From the NCBI GenBank assembly GCA_965199245.1, contig CBDAQP010000001.1, forward strand, positions 1-64,000: a stretch of DNA of 64,000 nt, in the 5' to 3' direction. The translations under genes and the position numbers were made by a program. Below the pieces are notes generated by a model, which made no database searches, was not told the DNA's origin, and worked only from the letters and a program-made list of their open reading frames with translations. The stretch comes from Carbonatibacter sp965199245. GTDB taxonomy: Bacteria > Pseudomonadota > Alphaproteobacteria > Kiloniellales > Kiloniellaceae. Shown here in pieces: positions 47,901-57,222 of this stretch. Every line of letters starts with the position of its first letter. The first letter of the stretch is position 1.

Positions 47901-50560
47901 AGTGTGATCTGCTTGAGGGCTGTCCCATCGGCACCGACTGACCCGCCAAAGGTCACTTTGTTGGTCGTCCCGTGGGTGTTGTTCACGACCAGAAGACCAC
48001 GCCCGTCGGAATCCGTGGTGATGTCGCCCGTCACAATCTGGTTCACCGCGCCGTTCAGGGTGATTTTGGCCGCATCGTTCCCGGCAAAGGATATCCCGAG
48101 TGCGCCTGTGGTCACATTGCCCCTGAACTCTGCGCCATCGGTTGATTCGACCAAAAGAACCCGTGCAAAAACATTGCCCTTAAACCGCGCCACACCATCG
48201 CGCACCGAGAGTCCGGCAAGATCGTTGCCCGACGCGCCCACAGCACCCTCAAAGGTCACAATATTATTATTCGTCGTGCCGCCGTTATTCACAACAACAG
48301 ACCCCCGCTTGCCCGTGCTGTTGCTGATGTCTGCCTTAATGGTGTGGTTGCCAAACCTGCCAAAGGTGATGGTGCTATTGCCCAGGATCAGGCCATTCGC
48401 CAGATAAACATGACTCTCAAAGGTCGCCTCGGAGTTATCGCTCAGGGTCAGGCGGTTCAACCCGTTGTTCGTACCACTTGCGCCCAATGCGCCCTTGAAG
48501 GTCACGCCGTCATCGTTGTCGATGGTGATTGTGCCATAGTTGCCACCCGATGCACTTGTGATATTGCCGGCCACCGTTTGGGAGTCTGTTCCGCTGAACG
48601 TGACCCCGGTGTTTTGACCCAGAACCAGACCACCGTTCGCACCGGTTCTCAGATAGACATTGCCCTTAAAGGTCGCTTTGGACGCATCCGCCGCAGTCGC
48701 GTGGCCCGTCAGGGTCAGGAGGCGCAGCCAGGCGGTGGAGGTGCCCAGGTCATCCTCAAAGGTCACACCGGCCTTGTTCGCCACAGTGATCCAGCCCCGA
48801 CCCGGGATCGTCGGCATGATATTACCCGCAACCGTTTGTCCGGTCGTCCCGCTAAAGGTCACAGAACCATTGGTCGTGCCCAGTTTGATCCCCTCGTTCG
48901 CTCCTGTTCCTGCCTTGACATGGCCCTTGAAAACTGTCGCGTCGCCTGTGTCGATCGTGATCGACCTCGCATAAACACCACTGTTAAAGGTCGTCCGGCC
49001 GTCTCTCAGCGTGATCTGCCTGAGGGCCATCCCATCGCGACCGACTAACTTGTTAAAGGTGACTGTGTTGTTATTGGCATTGGTGGTGCCATTCCCCCGG
49101 TTATCAACAATCAGTGTTCCCTGTCCATCACCGCCTGCAGAAATAAAACCCCTGATCGTTTGACCCGCGTCATTCACTGTCGCAAGACGACCCGCACCAC
49201 CAATCGTCAGAGTGGCAGATCCGGAATAATCTGAAAGCCGTGCACCGCCGAATCCGTAGATGTTCAGATTTTTTTCAACCGTCGCATATGAATGTTCGTT
49301 CGCCGAGTTACCGCCCCTGACGTCGAAAAAATAAGAACCGACATCCTCCTTAAAAATCGCCTCACCCGCAGATTCGTCACGCTCCGCAACACCCGCACCG
49401 TTCCAACCCACAGAGACCCACGACAAAGAGTTATTGCCGGGGCCGAGTTTACCATTAAAGGTCACTTTATGTCGCCGATTACCGGAACGGCCCCCGATAA
49501 TTCTAATTCCAGCCGCAGAAGAACGACTACCAACACCAACAATTTCATTGTCAACTGTGGTATCATCGGTTGAGGCATTGAAAATAGCCATTGGGCCGTA
49601 CGTAAACTGGCCAGAACGGGTAGATGTCAGCTTGATCGTATCACCGGACACATTACCCCGAAACTCGACAACCGTGTCCTCATTGTCGTGATTGCCCGCA
49701 ATCACATTGATATTGTCAACATGAACGCCCCTGTTGAAAATCGCATGACCGCCCTTCGACGAGTCGCCCACCGTCAACTGCCTGAGGCGTCTGTCGTTCG
49801 CATCCGTCGCGTCATCGTGACCAATCTCTATGTCAAAAGTCGCCTTACGCGGTGCAAGGCCATCACGGCCATTCAGAACCTGAATCGTGCCCTCGCCGTC
49901 TGCGGCGGCGGTGATCTTTGCCGTGCCAGTGCCCAGAATCCTCTGATCGGCAGAGCCATTAAAAACAAGATAAGCGTTACCACTACTTGCATTGAGGTCG
50001 TTCAGAAGGGCACTTCCCTCAATCGTTAAATCGCCGCCGAAAATGGCCGTGCCTTTTGAACCAGACTGCGGGGCACTATTCGCGTCAATGACCAAGTCAT
50101 TGACAACAGCGTTTCCTGTAACGATAGCGTCCACGTTTCCACTTACCCCGGCAAAGTTTTGGACGGCTAGATCAACCGCCTGACCGCCAGAGTGCTTTTG
50201 GATTTGCACGATATGAGCCGTGAGATCGTCACTAACAGACCCATTGCGCACACGTAAAGTCCCTGCCCCACTTGTTCCACCGCTCAAAATTCCAATGCGC
50301 GTTCTGTCGGAAGTATGTCTCAGAAAAACAGTTCCACCATTCAATGTAAGATTATCACCATCTCTCGCTTCCGCAATACGCGTGCTGGCAGGGTTGTTGT
50401 TTGCGTTTCTCGCTGTACCATCGGCCCAGGTATCAGCACCTGTTGTTGAATGCGTGTAATCCACCACTGTCTGGGCAAAGGCACCGGAGCCAACGCTTGC
50501 CGCCAGAACAACAGCAGATACACCAGCCAACAAAGACGATTTGGAAGAAAAACGACACAT
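44924..50560 (-). CDS. Autotransporter with C-terminal beta-barrel (type Va)
   Basis: 1,878 residues starting at ATG 50560. A Sec signal peptide (SSLLAGVSAVVLAASVGSGAFA, cut before QT) precedes a long passenger (to about residue 1,450). The passenger has repeated beta-helix modules related to the giant protein (QTVAGNITSASGGNYGTI; GTIQVLNGRDGLAP). An alpha-helical linker (AAQLTPQMTALGGATAAVVS) and a beta-barrel of about 270 residues (DRAFWLKPFGSRGKQ to the final aromatic KF) follow. This is a complete, surface-exposed adhesin-like protein. Its substrate or partner is unknown. Long stretches are nearly identical to the giant gene, suggesting gene conversion. Confidence 0.96.
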   Translation of the reverse strand: MCRFSSKSSLLAGVSAVVLAASVGSGAFAQTVVDYTHSTTGADTWADGTARNANNNPASTRIAEARDGDNLTLNGGTVFLRHTSDRTRIGILSGGTSGAGTLRVRNGSVSDDLTAHIVQIQKHSGGQAVDLAVQNFAGVSGNVDAIVTGNAVVNDLVIDANSAPQSGSKGTAIFGGDLTIEGSALLNDLNASSGNAYLVFNGSADQRILGTGTAKITAAADGEGTIQVLNGRDGLAPRKATFDIEIGHDDATDANDRRLRQLTVGDSSKGGHAIFNRGVHVDNINVIAGNHDNEDTVVEFRGNVSGDTIKLTSTRSGQFTYGPMAIFNASTDDTTVDNEIVGVGSRSSAAGIRIIGGRSGNRRHKVTFNGKLGPGNNSLSWVSVGWNGAGVAERDESAGEAIFKEDVGSYFFDVRGGNSANEHSYATVEKNLNIYGFGGARLSDYSGSATLTIGGAGRLATVNDAGQTIRGFISAGGDGQGTLIVDNRGNGTTNANNNTVTFNKLVGRDGMALRQITLRDGRTTFNSGVYARSITIDTGDATVFKGHVKAGTGANEGIKLGTTNGSVTFSGTTGQTVAGNIMPTIPGRGWITVANKAGVTFEDDLGTSTAWLRLLTLTGHATAADASKATFKGNVYLRTGANGGLVLGQNTGVTFSGTDSQTVAGNITSASGGNYGTITIDNDDGVTFKGALGASGTNNGLNRLTLSDNSEATFESHVYLANGLILGNSTITFGRFGNHTIKADISNSTGKRGSVVVNNGGTTNNNIVTFEGAVGASGNDLAGLSVRDGVARFKGNVFARVLLVESTDGAEFRGNVTTGALGISFAGNDAAKITLNGAVNQIVTGDITTDSDGRGLLVVNNTHGTTNKVTFGGSVGADGTALKQITLSTGRTTFHSGVYADTINITTDDETTFKGDVKAETMFRLGNGSSVTFNGTTGQTMTGDITRAAGGDYGTIIVANTHADGVTFAGQLGASGQKLNRVTLNDDSNATFEGSVYLANGLKLGDDATITFGGSGNQTIKAGIRNSTGKRGSVVVNNSGTTNRTVTFEDAVGGSGTGNDLARLTLDNGQTVFAGAVYAGTIDVNADSDGTTFNSSVTTRAGLTLAGAATFKGSVTTGVNGLVFDGAGGAATFAGTGAQGFANAITTTQDNQGAITIANRAGVTFEDDLGTNAAKLARLTLHTGTKATLEQSGYFAGNVTLRNTATLIVGDASDVTGTNGRGTGATDAQTITGNIVAGDDGQGDLEIRNRSSHATGQKVSFTGSIGTAGAALNRITVADGQTTFNGDVYAGNLNITARDATTFKGHVKAGTQFTLGDGSSVTFGGNAGQTITGDITSASGGDYGAIIIANTDGVTFEGALGASGANNGLRSLTVNEDAKVTFNRPVYLSGDLTAHRKSTLTLGPAFGERTGDAADQAFITVGGNFDLGTADADNSVRIAFDSSFTEGEQKLINKDLSAAIDSGKLILVESNVLKYELATDDGGSVIARAKGFKSAGEVSSKLGVSPSEATVLLAASSLAKDLPAHDPVKKILQEAAQAGNEAKGKRLAAQLTPQMTALGGATAAVVSTGTQVAGVLSERLSVQRGGDGQSGFVQSGFATGGEGLDRAFWLKPFGSRGKQAKDKKQRIDGYDTSARGLAVGVDAPVGERGRVGTALAYSTSRMTGKGVGEDKTDVRSWQVSVYGDYSTGRYYVDGQVGVGRNDVSTTSRVAGLRRKSAYDTTSLTASVGGGVPINLDASTTLTPTAGLSWTRVGSAKYTTTGALSLNQKIKVGSIDAVVGTLGTRLHKEITRGNGTLVPVARVGLSYDFAGEQTTARGRFTGGGSRFTVKGAKVKKLSGTAGVGLSYNAPRWSIGADYDLSARPGYTGHSARLNARVKF

Positions 50561-50640
50561 CGCAAAACCTACCCTGTTCTAAAGGTTTATCCAAAAAAAC
50601 ACAGGCCAGCCCGACGCAGAATACATCACCCCACAAAAAA

Positions 50641-50741
50641 AGGCCGACCCATCTAAGGCCGACCCATCTAAGGCCGACCCATCTAAGGCCGACCCATCTA
50701 AGGCCGACCCATCTAAGGCCGACCCATCTAAGGCCGACCCA
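50641..50741 (-). repeat. Leader VNTR: about 6.7 copies of a 15-bp unit
   Basis: Six full and one partial copy of AGGCCGACCCATCTA (TAGATGGGTCGGCCT on the coding strand) lie in the leader of the autotransporter between its -35 box and start codon. The unit is alignable with the 14-bp unit upstream of the giant gene, so the two leader repeats share ancestry. Confidence 0.95.
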
Positions 50742-50778
50742 TTCGATTCTGACAAGATAGAGAGCAAAGACAACAAAA

Positions 50779-50820
50779 GATGTCAAGGCTTTTATCGTCA
50801 AAAAACAATATTTTTTGCAC
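50779..50820 (-). promoter_or_regulatory. Conserved promoter block of autotransporter family (sister gene)
   Basis: This is the counterpart of 20713-20754. The minus strand reads ATATTGTTTTTTGACGAT, then AAAAGCCTTGACATC, with TTGACA at 50781-50786. The downstream -10 is not clear (CTATCT or TATCTT at longer spacing). Conservation across two loci supports a real promoter or operator. Confidence 0.5.
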
Positions 50821-51000
50821 ACTCCCCCGAAACAGAAAAACGATATACCTCAACACAAACCGCTATAATCACACATAATTTTGGAGTGATTGATTGTTTT
50901 TGTCCCTAGCCTCTCAAAACTTCAAGACTGCGGTGACTGTCAGAAAATACGCGCCACGCGCGGCGTCACCCATCACCAACGCACCACCAGAATCGAAGTT
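50821..51000. other. Gene-free stretch upstream of autotransporter and downstream of ppdK
   Basis: No ORF, tRNA or clear hairpin with a T tract is visible. The stretch is AT-rich near 50860-50910. It separates two minus-strand genes, so a ppdK terminator may lie here, but I cannot identify one. Confidence 0.4.
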
Positions 51001-53652
51001 TTAAGCCAGTGCGGCCTGTGCCGCCGCGAGGCGGGCCACGGGTACGCGGAACGGCGAACAGGACACATAATCCAGCCCGGCCCGGTGGCAAAAGGCCACA
51101 GAGTCCGGATCCCCGCCCTGTTCGCCACAGATACCGACCTTGAGATCCGCGCGGGTTGTGCGCCCGCGTTCCGTGCCCATTAGAATCAACTCCCCCACCC
51201 CCTTCTGGTCGATTGAAACAAAGGGGTCTTTGTCCACAATGCCCATACGTTCATAATGCCCGAGGAATCCCCCCGCATCATCGCGCGACAGGCCAAAGGT
51301 CGTCTGTGTCAAATCATTGGTGCCAAAGCTGAAAAAATCGGCCGCGCGCGCAATGTCGGCAGCACAGAGGGCCGCGCGGGGGATTTCAATCATTGTCCCG
51401 ATCAGGTAATCGATTTGTTGTTTTTGTTCTGCGAAGACAGCGCAGGCTACCTGCTCGACCAAAGCGCGGAGAATATCGAGTTCCTTGCGCAACCCGACCA
51501 GCGGAATCATAATTTCGGGCTTAATCGCCACGCCGCTTTCTTTTTGGACGGCAAGGGCGGCTTCAAAGATCGCGCGGGCCTGCATTTCGTAAATTTCGGG
51601 ATAGGATATGCCCAAACGACACCCCCGATGACCCAACATGGGGTTGACTTCTGCCAATCTGAGCGCGCGTTCGTGCAGACGGGAAACGGGAACGCCTGCG
51701 GCCTCTGCCACCGCCTGCATTTCCGCCGCCCCCTGTGGCAAAAATTCATGTAACGGCGGATCGAGCAGACGGATCGTCACGGGCAAGCCGGACATCGCGC
51801 GAAAAATATCGCGAAAATCGCTCCGCTGAACGGGCAGGATGCCTGAGAGAGCCTGGCGTCGTTCAGCCGCGCTGTCCGCCAAAATCATTTGACGCACCGC
51901 AACAATGCGTTCGGCATCAAAAAACATATGTTCCGTGCGACAGAGGCCGATTCCCTCTGCGCCAAAGGCGCGGGCGACCTGACAATCCGCAGGTGTTTCG
52001 GCATTGACCCGCACCCGCAGGCGACGCAGATCATCGGCCCACTCCATCACGGTCGCAAAGTCACCTGTCAGTTCGGGTTCACAGGTCGGAACGGCACCGA
52101 GCATAATATCCCCCGTCGCCCCGTCGATGGTCATCAGGTCGCCTTCGCGCAGGGTCAAATCACCGACCAGAATGCTGTTGTGGCGGGCATCAATACGCAG
52201 TTCCCCCGCCCCGGACACACATGGCCGCCCCATGCCCCGGGCCACAACGGCGGCATGGGAGGTCATCCCCCCCCGCGCCGTCACAATGCCACACGCGGCA
52301 TGCATTCCGTGAATGTCCTCCGGCGATGTTTCAAGACGGCACAGGATCACATTCTGCCCCGCCGCTGCTTTTTTTTCTGCCACATCCGCTGTAAAGACAA
52401 CGACCCCGGAGGCCGCCCCGGGGGAGGCCGGCAACCCCCGGGCAATCACCCGCCGTTCCGCCGCCGGATCAAGCGTGGGGTGCAATAGCTGATCCAGGCT
52501 CGCCGGATCAATGCGGGCAATGGCGTCTTCGCGGGTGATGAGACCTTCGGCGACCAGATCAACCGCAATTTTCAGGGCCGCCTGCGCCGTTCGCTTACCA
52601 CTGCGCGTCTGGAGCATATAGAGCCGCCCCGCCTGCACCGTAAATTCAATGTCCTGCATATCACGATAATGTGTTTCCAGCCGCAGGCGCACAGCATCGA
52701 GTTGTTGAAAAATATCGGGCATGACTTCTTCCATCGCGGGTAGGTCAGACCCGCTGTCTTCGCGCCCCTGAATGGTCAGGCTTTGCGGTGTGCGGATGCC
52801 CGCAACCACGTCTTCGCCCTGTGCATTGACTAAGAATTCACCGTAGAAAACCTTTTCCCCGGTGGAGGGATTGCGCGTAAAGGCCACCCCTGTCGCGCAG
52901 TCCTCCCCACAGTTTCCGAAGACCATCGCCTGAACCGTGACCGCCGTTCCCCAGGCCTGCGGAATATCATGCAATTTGCGATAGGTTTGCGCCCGCTGGG
53001 TCATCCAGGACGCAAAAACCGCATCAATCGCCCCCCATAGCTGATCCTGCGGGTCCTGGGGAAAGGGCGCGCCGCTTTGTTCCTTGACCTTTTCCTTGTA
53101 GGCGTGAACCAGTTTTTCCCAATCCGCCGCCCCCAGATCGGTATCGCGGATCAGATTATTGTCTTCCTTGTAGAGGTCGAGAATGTCCTCGAAATGGAAA
53201 TGATCGACACCCAGGACAACATCAGAATACATGGTAATAAAACGGCGATAGCTATCAAAGGCAAAGCGCGCGTCCCCCGACACCGCAACAAGCCCCGCGA
53301 CAGTGGCATCATTCAGACCGAGGTTCAGCACCGTATCCATCATCCCGGGCATCGAGGCCCGCGCCCCCGAACGCACAGACACCAGCAAGGGGTTGGCGGC
53401 ATCGCCAAAGCCCGCGCCCACACGCTGTTCAACCCGGGCAAGGGCGGCGGTGACCTGGGCACGCAGGTCATCGGGATAGCCCCCCGCATACCACGCATTG
53501 CATACCCCGGTTGTCAGGGTAAAGCCCGGCGGCACCGGAAGCCCGAGGGCAGACATTTCCGCCAAATTGGCCCCCTTGCCCCCCAGGAGGTTTTTCATAT
53601 CAGCCCGCCCGTCTGCAGTGCCCTGACCAAAGCTATAGACCCACTGAGTCAT
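51001..53652 (-). CDS. ppdK: Pyruvate, phosphate dikinase
   Basis: 883 residues, normal length. It interconverts pyruvate, ATP and phosphate with PEP, AMP and pyrophosphate. The N-terminal ATP-grasp region (LLGGKGANLAEM; SVRSGARASMPGMMDTVLN) is followed by the phospho-His swivel domain (ARGGMTSHAAVVARGMGRPC) and the PEP-binding TIM barrel ending with CGEQGGDP. The ATG is preceded by GGGGGGAAAG. It lies 111 bp after glyS on the same strand, an order I associate with Rhodospirillales genomes. Confidence 0.97.
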   Translation of the reverse strand: MTQWVYSFGQGTADGRADMKNLLGGKGANLAEMSALGLPVPPGFTLTTGVCNAWYAGGYPDDLRAQVTAALARVEQRVGAGFGDAANPLLVSVRSGARASMPGMMDTVLNLGLNDATVAGLVAVSGDARFAFDSYRRFITMYSDVVLGVDHFHFEDILDLYKEDNNLIRDTDLGAADWEKLVHAYKEKVKEQSGAPFPQDPQDQLWGAIDAVFASWMTQRAQTYRKLHDIPQAWGTAVTVQAMVFGNCGEDCATGVAFTRNPSTGEKVFYGEFLVNAQGEDVVAGIRTPQSLTIQGREDSGSDLPAMEEVMPDIFQQLDAVRLRLETHYRDMQDIEFTVQAGRLYMLQTRSGKRTAQAALKIAVDLVAEGLITREDAIARIDPASLDQLLHPTLDPAAERRVIARGLPASPGAASGVVVFTADVAEKKAAAGQNVILCRLETSPEDIHGMHAACGIVTARGGMTSHAAVVARGMGRPCVSGAGELRIDARHNSILVGDLTLREGDLMTIDGATGDIMLGAVPTCEPELTGDFATVMEWADDLRRLRVRVNAETPADCQVARAFGAEGIGLCRTEHMFFDAERIVAVRQMILADSAAERRQALSGILPVQRSDFRDIFRAMSGLPVTIRLLDPPLHEFLPQGAAEMQAVAEAAGVPVSRLHERALRLAEVNPMLGHRGCRLGISYPEIYEMQARAIFEAALAVQKESGVAIKPEIMIPLVGLRKELDILRALVEQVACAVFAEQKQQIDYLIGTMIEIPRAALCAADIARAADFFSFGTNDLTQTTFGLSRDDAGGFLGHYERMGIVDKDPFVSIDQKGVGELILMGTERGRTTRADLKVGICGEQGGDPDSVAFCHRAGLDYVSCSPFRVPVARLAAAQAALA

Positions 53653-53763
53653 CTTTCCCCCCGTTTATCGGCTAAAGTTTCATCGACTAAAGGCGTAAAT
53701 CTCTATACAATACCAATCACCGAAAATCGTCACTTAACTGCTACGGAACCGTCAAATACTCAC

Positions 53764-56037
53764 TTAATCGCTAATAATCAGTTGATCGCCGATAATCACA
53801 CGAGCATGAAGACCAATCACCGAAAAATCGGCAACGCGTGCTGTGATCGGGTCAAGCCTTGCCAAGAGGGCAAGGCGGTTCATTCGCACCACCGGATTGT
53901 CCACATTCACCATGACCTGTTCAAAAAAATCATCCATCACCGGACGCAGGCGGATAAAGGTCTGCAAAGCCCCGGTGAAGTTTTCTTCGTTCAATTTAAA
54001 ATCAGCCTCCTGCACCACATCCTGCATGGTTTTATAGAGGATTTTTTCCGCCCCCTCTGTCAAGAGATCACACCGGACGGCGCGATCGCGATAGCAGGTC
54101 TTGTCCTCTTTTTCTGCGGCACGGACGATATTCACCGACCGCGTGTAAATGTTTTGAAGAAACGAAAGGCCGTCTTCCGTCCCCAAAAATTCCCGTACGG
54201 CATCAAAACGCGCCTGCACACGCACCAGATCACCATCCACCCGAACAGCAGAGATTATCGTGGGGATTGATGCACACATTGTTACCCTGGGAGGAGGATC
54301 CCCATCCGCCCGATTCGCCGGGCGTCTGTCGTTGTCATCACGTTCCATCACAATCGGCGGCGTTTCTTCCGGTAGCGTTTCTTTTTGCCGTTCGCGCCAG
54401 CGATCAGCAAAAAAAGCCATAAGATCATCCACAGTTTCCCCCCTGTCACGGGTGAGGCTGTCCACCGGATAAAGCCCATAGGCCACCGCAAAGAGATCAC
54501 GCAGATCAAGGCGCAGCTTGTTGTCCACAACCAGACGCATCACCCCCAGCGCGGCCCGCCGCAAGGCAAAGGGGTCTTTGGATCCGGTGGGGCGTTGTCC
54601 CGTGCCAAAAAATCCCGCCAGACTATCCAGCCGATCTGCCAGGGCCACCGCCACCGCCACGGGGGCAGAGGGGCAGGCTCCTGACGATCCGGCGGGGGCG
54701 TAGTGGGTGGCAATGGCATCGGCAACGGCGGGGTCTTCGCCATCGTTGCGGGCGTAATAGCCCCCCATGATGCCCTGGAGTTCGGGAAATTCCCCCACCA
54801 TGCCACTTGTCAGGTCAGCCTTGCACAGAGCCGCAGCACGACGGGCCAAGTCAACATTGCGGGCCAAATCAACCGGTGCAGAGATCTGTGCGGCAATGGC
54901 CCCGGCAAGTTCCACCATGCGCCCGACCTTTGCCGCCACCGTGCCGAGCTGTTTTTGAAACACAACAGACTCAAGGGCCGCCCTGCGGCTTTCCAGCGAC
55001 CCGGAGCGATCCTGATCCCAGAAAAACCGCGCATCGGACAGACGCGAAGACAAAACCCGCTCATTGCCTGCAATAACGGCCTGCCCCCCATCGGCGGGAC
55101 GCAGATTAGCAACAAAAACAAAGCGTGGCCCCAGTGTCCCGGACGCATCCACAGTTGAAAAATATTTCTGATGGGCCTTCATCGTTGTGGACAAGACCTC
55201 GTCCGGTAAGTCCATAAACTGCGGTTCAATCGTCCCCATCATCACAACCGGACATTCAACCAGTCCCGCGACCTCTTGTAACAATTCTTCATCGTCCCCG
55301 AGCCGCAAACCCGCCGCTTTACAAAGTTTATCTGCCTCTGCCTTAATGCAGTGTTTGCGATTTTCCGTATCAAGGATAACGCCCGACTGCGCCATTTTCG
55401 CGCAGTAATCATCCACCCCCTGCACCGCGATCACATCAGGGGCAATCTGCCCCGCACGGGGAAAGCGCAGAGCGTGCGTCCTGTTGCCAAAGGCCACCGC
55501 ATGACCAGCGGGATCAAAAACGCCCTCCAGAACCTGCCCATCCAACAAGGCAACAATGCCACGAAGCGGACGCACCCAGCGCACGGCACTTCGCCCCCAC
55601 TTCATCGACCTAGGCCAGGGAAAAGCCGCCAGCACTGTCAGGATCAGCTCTGGCAACAGTTCGGCCGTGGTGCGCCCGGGCTTTTTTTCGACGACAAAAT
55701 AAAATGTTCCCTTTGGTGTCTCCCGCTGTTGTGCCGCAGAGAGGTCGCCCAGGCCCTGCGCACGCATAAATCCGTCAAGGGCCTTTTGCGGGGCATCCAC
55801 ACGTGGCCCCTTGTTTTCTTTGACGAGTTCGGGTTGCTTGTCAGGCAGATTCCGAATGGATAAGGCCATCCGGCGCGGAGTGCAAAATGTCTTCACAGAC
55901 CCGCTGTCATAACGCCACGTTTCCTTAAACAGGCGTTCCAGATCAGCCACAAACAGGCGTTCCAGATCAGCCACTGCCCGCTGTTGCATCCGGGCGGGAA
56001 TTTCCTCGCTGTAGAGTTCCAGAAAGAAATCAGCCAC
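53764..56037 (-). CDS. glyS: Glycyl-tRNA synthetase beta subunit
   Basis: 757 residues, longer than the usual 690 or so. It starts MADFFLELYSEEIPARMQQ, overlapping the glyQ end. With GlyQ it forms the alpha2-beta2 enzyme that charges tRNA-Gly; the beta subunit recognises the tRNA. Motifs include KRTxR-like core regions and an HD-like central portion. Two oddities: an in-frame 24-bp tandem duplication near the N-terminus (ADLERLFVADLERLF), and an insertion of about 35 residues (PPIVMERDDNDRRPANRADG and following) between DRWRERQ and DLVRVQARFDAV. The C-terminus is extended by about 15 residues (LHARVIIGDQLIISD). Confidence 0.94.
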   Translation of the reverse strand: MADFFLELYSEEIPARMQQRAVADLERLFVADLERLFKETWRYDSGSVKTFCTPRRMALSIRNLPDKQPELVKENKGPRVDAPQKALDGFMRAQGLGDLSAAQQRETPKGTFYFVVEKKPGRTTAELLPELILTVLAAFPWPRSMKWGRSAVRWVRPLRGIVALLDGQVLEGVFDPAGHAVAFGNRTHALRFPRAGQIAPDVIAVQGVDDYCAKMAQSGVILDTENRKHCIKAEADKLCKAAGLRLGDDEELLQEVAGLVECPVVMMGTIEPQFMDLPDEVLSTTMKAHQKYFSTVDASGTLGPRFVFVANLRPADGGQAVIAGNERVLSSRLSDARFFWDQDRSGSLESRRAALESVVFQKQLGTVAAKVGRMVELAGAIAAQISAPVDLARNVDLARRAAALCKADLTSGMVGEFPELQGIMGGYYARNDGEDPAVADAIATHYAPAGSSGACPSAPVAVAVALADRLDSLAGFFGTGQRPTGSKDPFALRRAALGVMRLVVDNKLRLDLRDLFAVAYGLYPVDSLTRDRGETVDDLMAFFADRWRERQKETLPEETPPIVMERDDNDRRPANRADGDPPPRVTMCASIPTIISAVRVDGDLVRVQARFDAVREFLGTEDGLSFLQNIYTRSVNIVRAAEKEDKTCYRDRAVRCDLLTEGAEKILYKTMQDVVQEADFKLNEENFTGALQTFIRLRPVMDDFFEQVMVNVDNPVVRMNRLALLARLDPITARVADFSVIGLHARVIIGDQLIISD
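55927..55974. repeat. In-frame 24-bp tandem duplication in glyS
   Basis: AAACAGGCGTTCCAGATCAG plus CCAC occurs twice back to back, adding eight residues near position 25 of GlyS. It is exact, so it is recent or tolerated. Confidence 0.93.
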
Positions 56038-56998
56038 AGCGCGCCTCCTCTGCGGATCCGGGCGAAACTATCGCGCGACTGGTAAACCATGCCTCACAGC
56101 ACAGGCGGGCCATGTCGCGCACGCGCCCGATATAGGCTTGACGTTCGGTGACAGAAATCACCCCGCGCGCATCCAGCAGATTAAAAATATGGCTGGCCTT
56201 CATACACTGGTCATAGGCCGGCAGGGGCAGGAGCCGCCCGCTGTCCTGACCATAGGCCAATATTTTACGGCATTCGTTCTGTGCATCGACAAAGTGCTGA
56301 AACAAGACATCCGTTGTCATGACCTCGAAATTGACGGTTGAATGTTCGACCTCTGCGCGCCAGAACACATCGCCATAACACTTGCCCCCCCCGGCGGTGG
56401 GCACCCCGTCCCAATCCAGTTCGTACACATTGCCCACCCCCTGCACATACATTGCCAGACGTTCCAGACCATAGGTCAATTCCAGCGGCACAGGCGCGCA
56501 ATCAAGGCCGCCGACCTGTTGAAAATAGGTGAACTGGCTAACCTCCATTCCATCACACCAGACCTCCCACCCCAGGCCCCAGGCCCCGAGGGTCGGGCTT
56601 TCCCAGTCGTCTTCGACAAAGCGCAGATCATGCAGGGCGGGATCAAGACCCAGTGCCCCGAGGGATCCCAGATAAAGATCCTGTGCATTGGAGGGGGCGG
56701 GTTTCATAATCACCTGAAATTGATAATAGTGTTGCAGGCGATTGGGGTTTTCCCCATAACGCCCATCCCCCGGGCGGCGGGACGGCTGGACATAAGCCGC
56801 ATTCCACACCTGCGGCCCCAAGGCCCTGAGCGTCGTTGCGGGGTGAAAGGTCCCCGCCCCCACCTCGAGATCATAGGGTTGTAAAATCGCACAGCCCTGC
56901 TCTGCCCAATAGTGTTGCAAGGTCAGGATCAGGTTTTGAAAACAGCTCTGCGGGTTGGCCTGTTTTTTCTGAAAGCCGCCCGGATTATGATCGCCCAC
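56030..56998 (-). CDS. glyQ: Glycyl-tRNA synthetase alpha subunit
   Basis: 322 residues. It is the catalytic subunit that forms glycyl-AMP, recognised by FQNLILTLQHYWAEQGCAIL, QPYDLEVGAGTFHPATTLRA, YVQPSRRPGDGRYGENPNRL and GWEVWCDGMEVSQFTYFQQ. I chose the GTG at 56998 because AGGGGGG lies 9 bp upstream and homologues begin shortly before FQNLIL. The longer ORF start would run through the upstream gene. It overlaps both neighbours, so the S49 peptidase, PP0621-like gene, glyQ and glyS are probably one transcript. Confidence 0.95.
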   Translation of the reverse strand: MGDHNPGGFQKKQANPQSCFQNLILTLQHYWAEQGCAILQPYDLEVGAGTFHPATTLRALGPQVWNAAYVQPSRRPGDGRYGENPNRLQHYYQFQVIMKPAPSNAQDLYLGSLGALGLDPALHDLRFVEDDWESPTLGAWGLGWEVWCDGMEVSQFTYFQQVGGLDCAPVPLELTYGLERLAMYVQGVGNVYELDWDGVPTAGGGKCYGDVFWRAEVEHSTVNFEVMTTDVLFQHFVDAQNECRKILAYGQDSGRLLPLPAYDQCMKASHIFNLLDARGVISVTERQAYIGRVRDMARLCCEAWFTSRAIVSPGSAEEARCG

Positions 56999-57197
56999 AG
57001 GAACAGCCCCCCTGTGCCGGATGCCACGCCTGACAGGCCGGACACTGAACCAGCGCAACAGACTCCTGCGCCCTTATGCCACTTTGCCGGCCCTGGCCCG
57101 TGGAGGGGGCGCGTCCCCTGAGCTTGTAGAACAGCCAGACACCCGCGATCACAAGAACCAGGATCAAGAGTTTACCAAGAGAGGGAATTTGCATCAT
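56985..57197 (-). CDS. PP0621-like small membrane protein with zinc-ribbon cysteines
   Basis: 70 residues from the ATGATG at 57197. One transmembrane helix (LLILVLVIAGVWLFYKL) is followed by a basic linker and a C-terminal Cys pair pattern (CPACQAWHPAQGGCSCG) suited to a small zinc ribbon. It resembles the PP0621 family, whose function is unknown. It overlaps the glyQ start by 14 bp. Confidence 0.75.
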   Translation of the reverse strand: MMQIPSLGKLLILVLVIAGVWLFYKLRGRAPSTGQGRQSGIRAQESVALVQCPACQAWHPAQGGCSCGRS

Positions 57198-57222
57198 GAT
57201 ATCAAGGTGTCTTTCACTGTTC

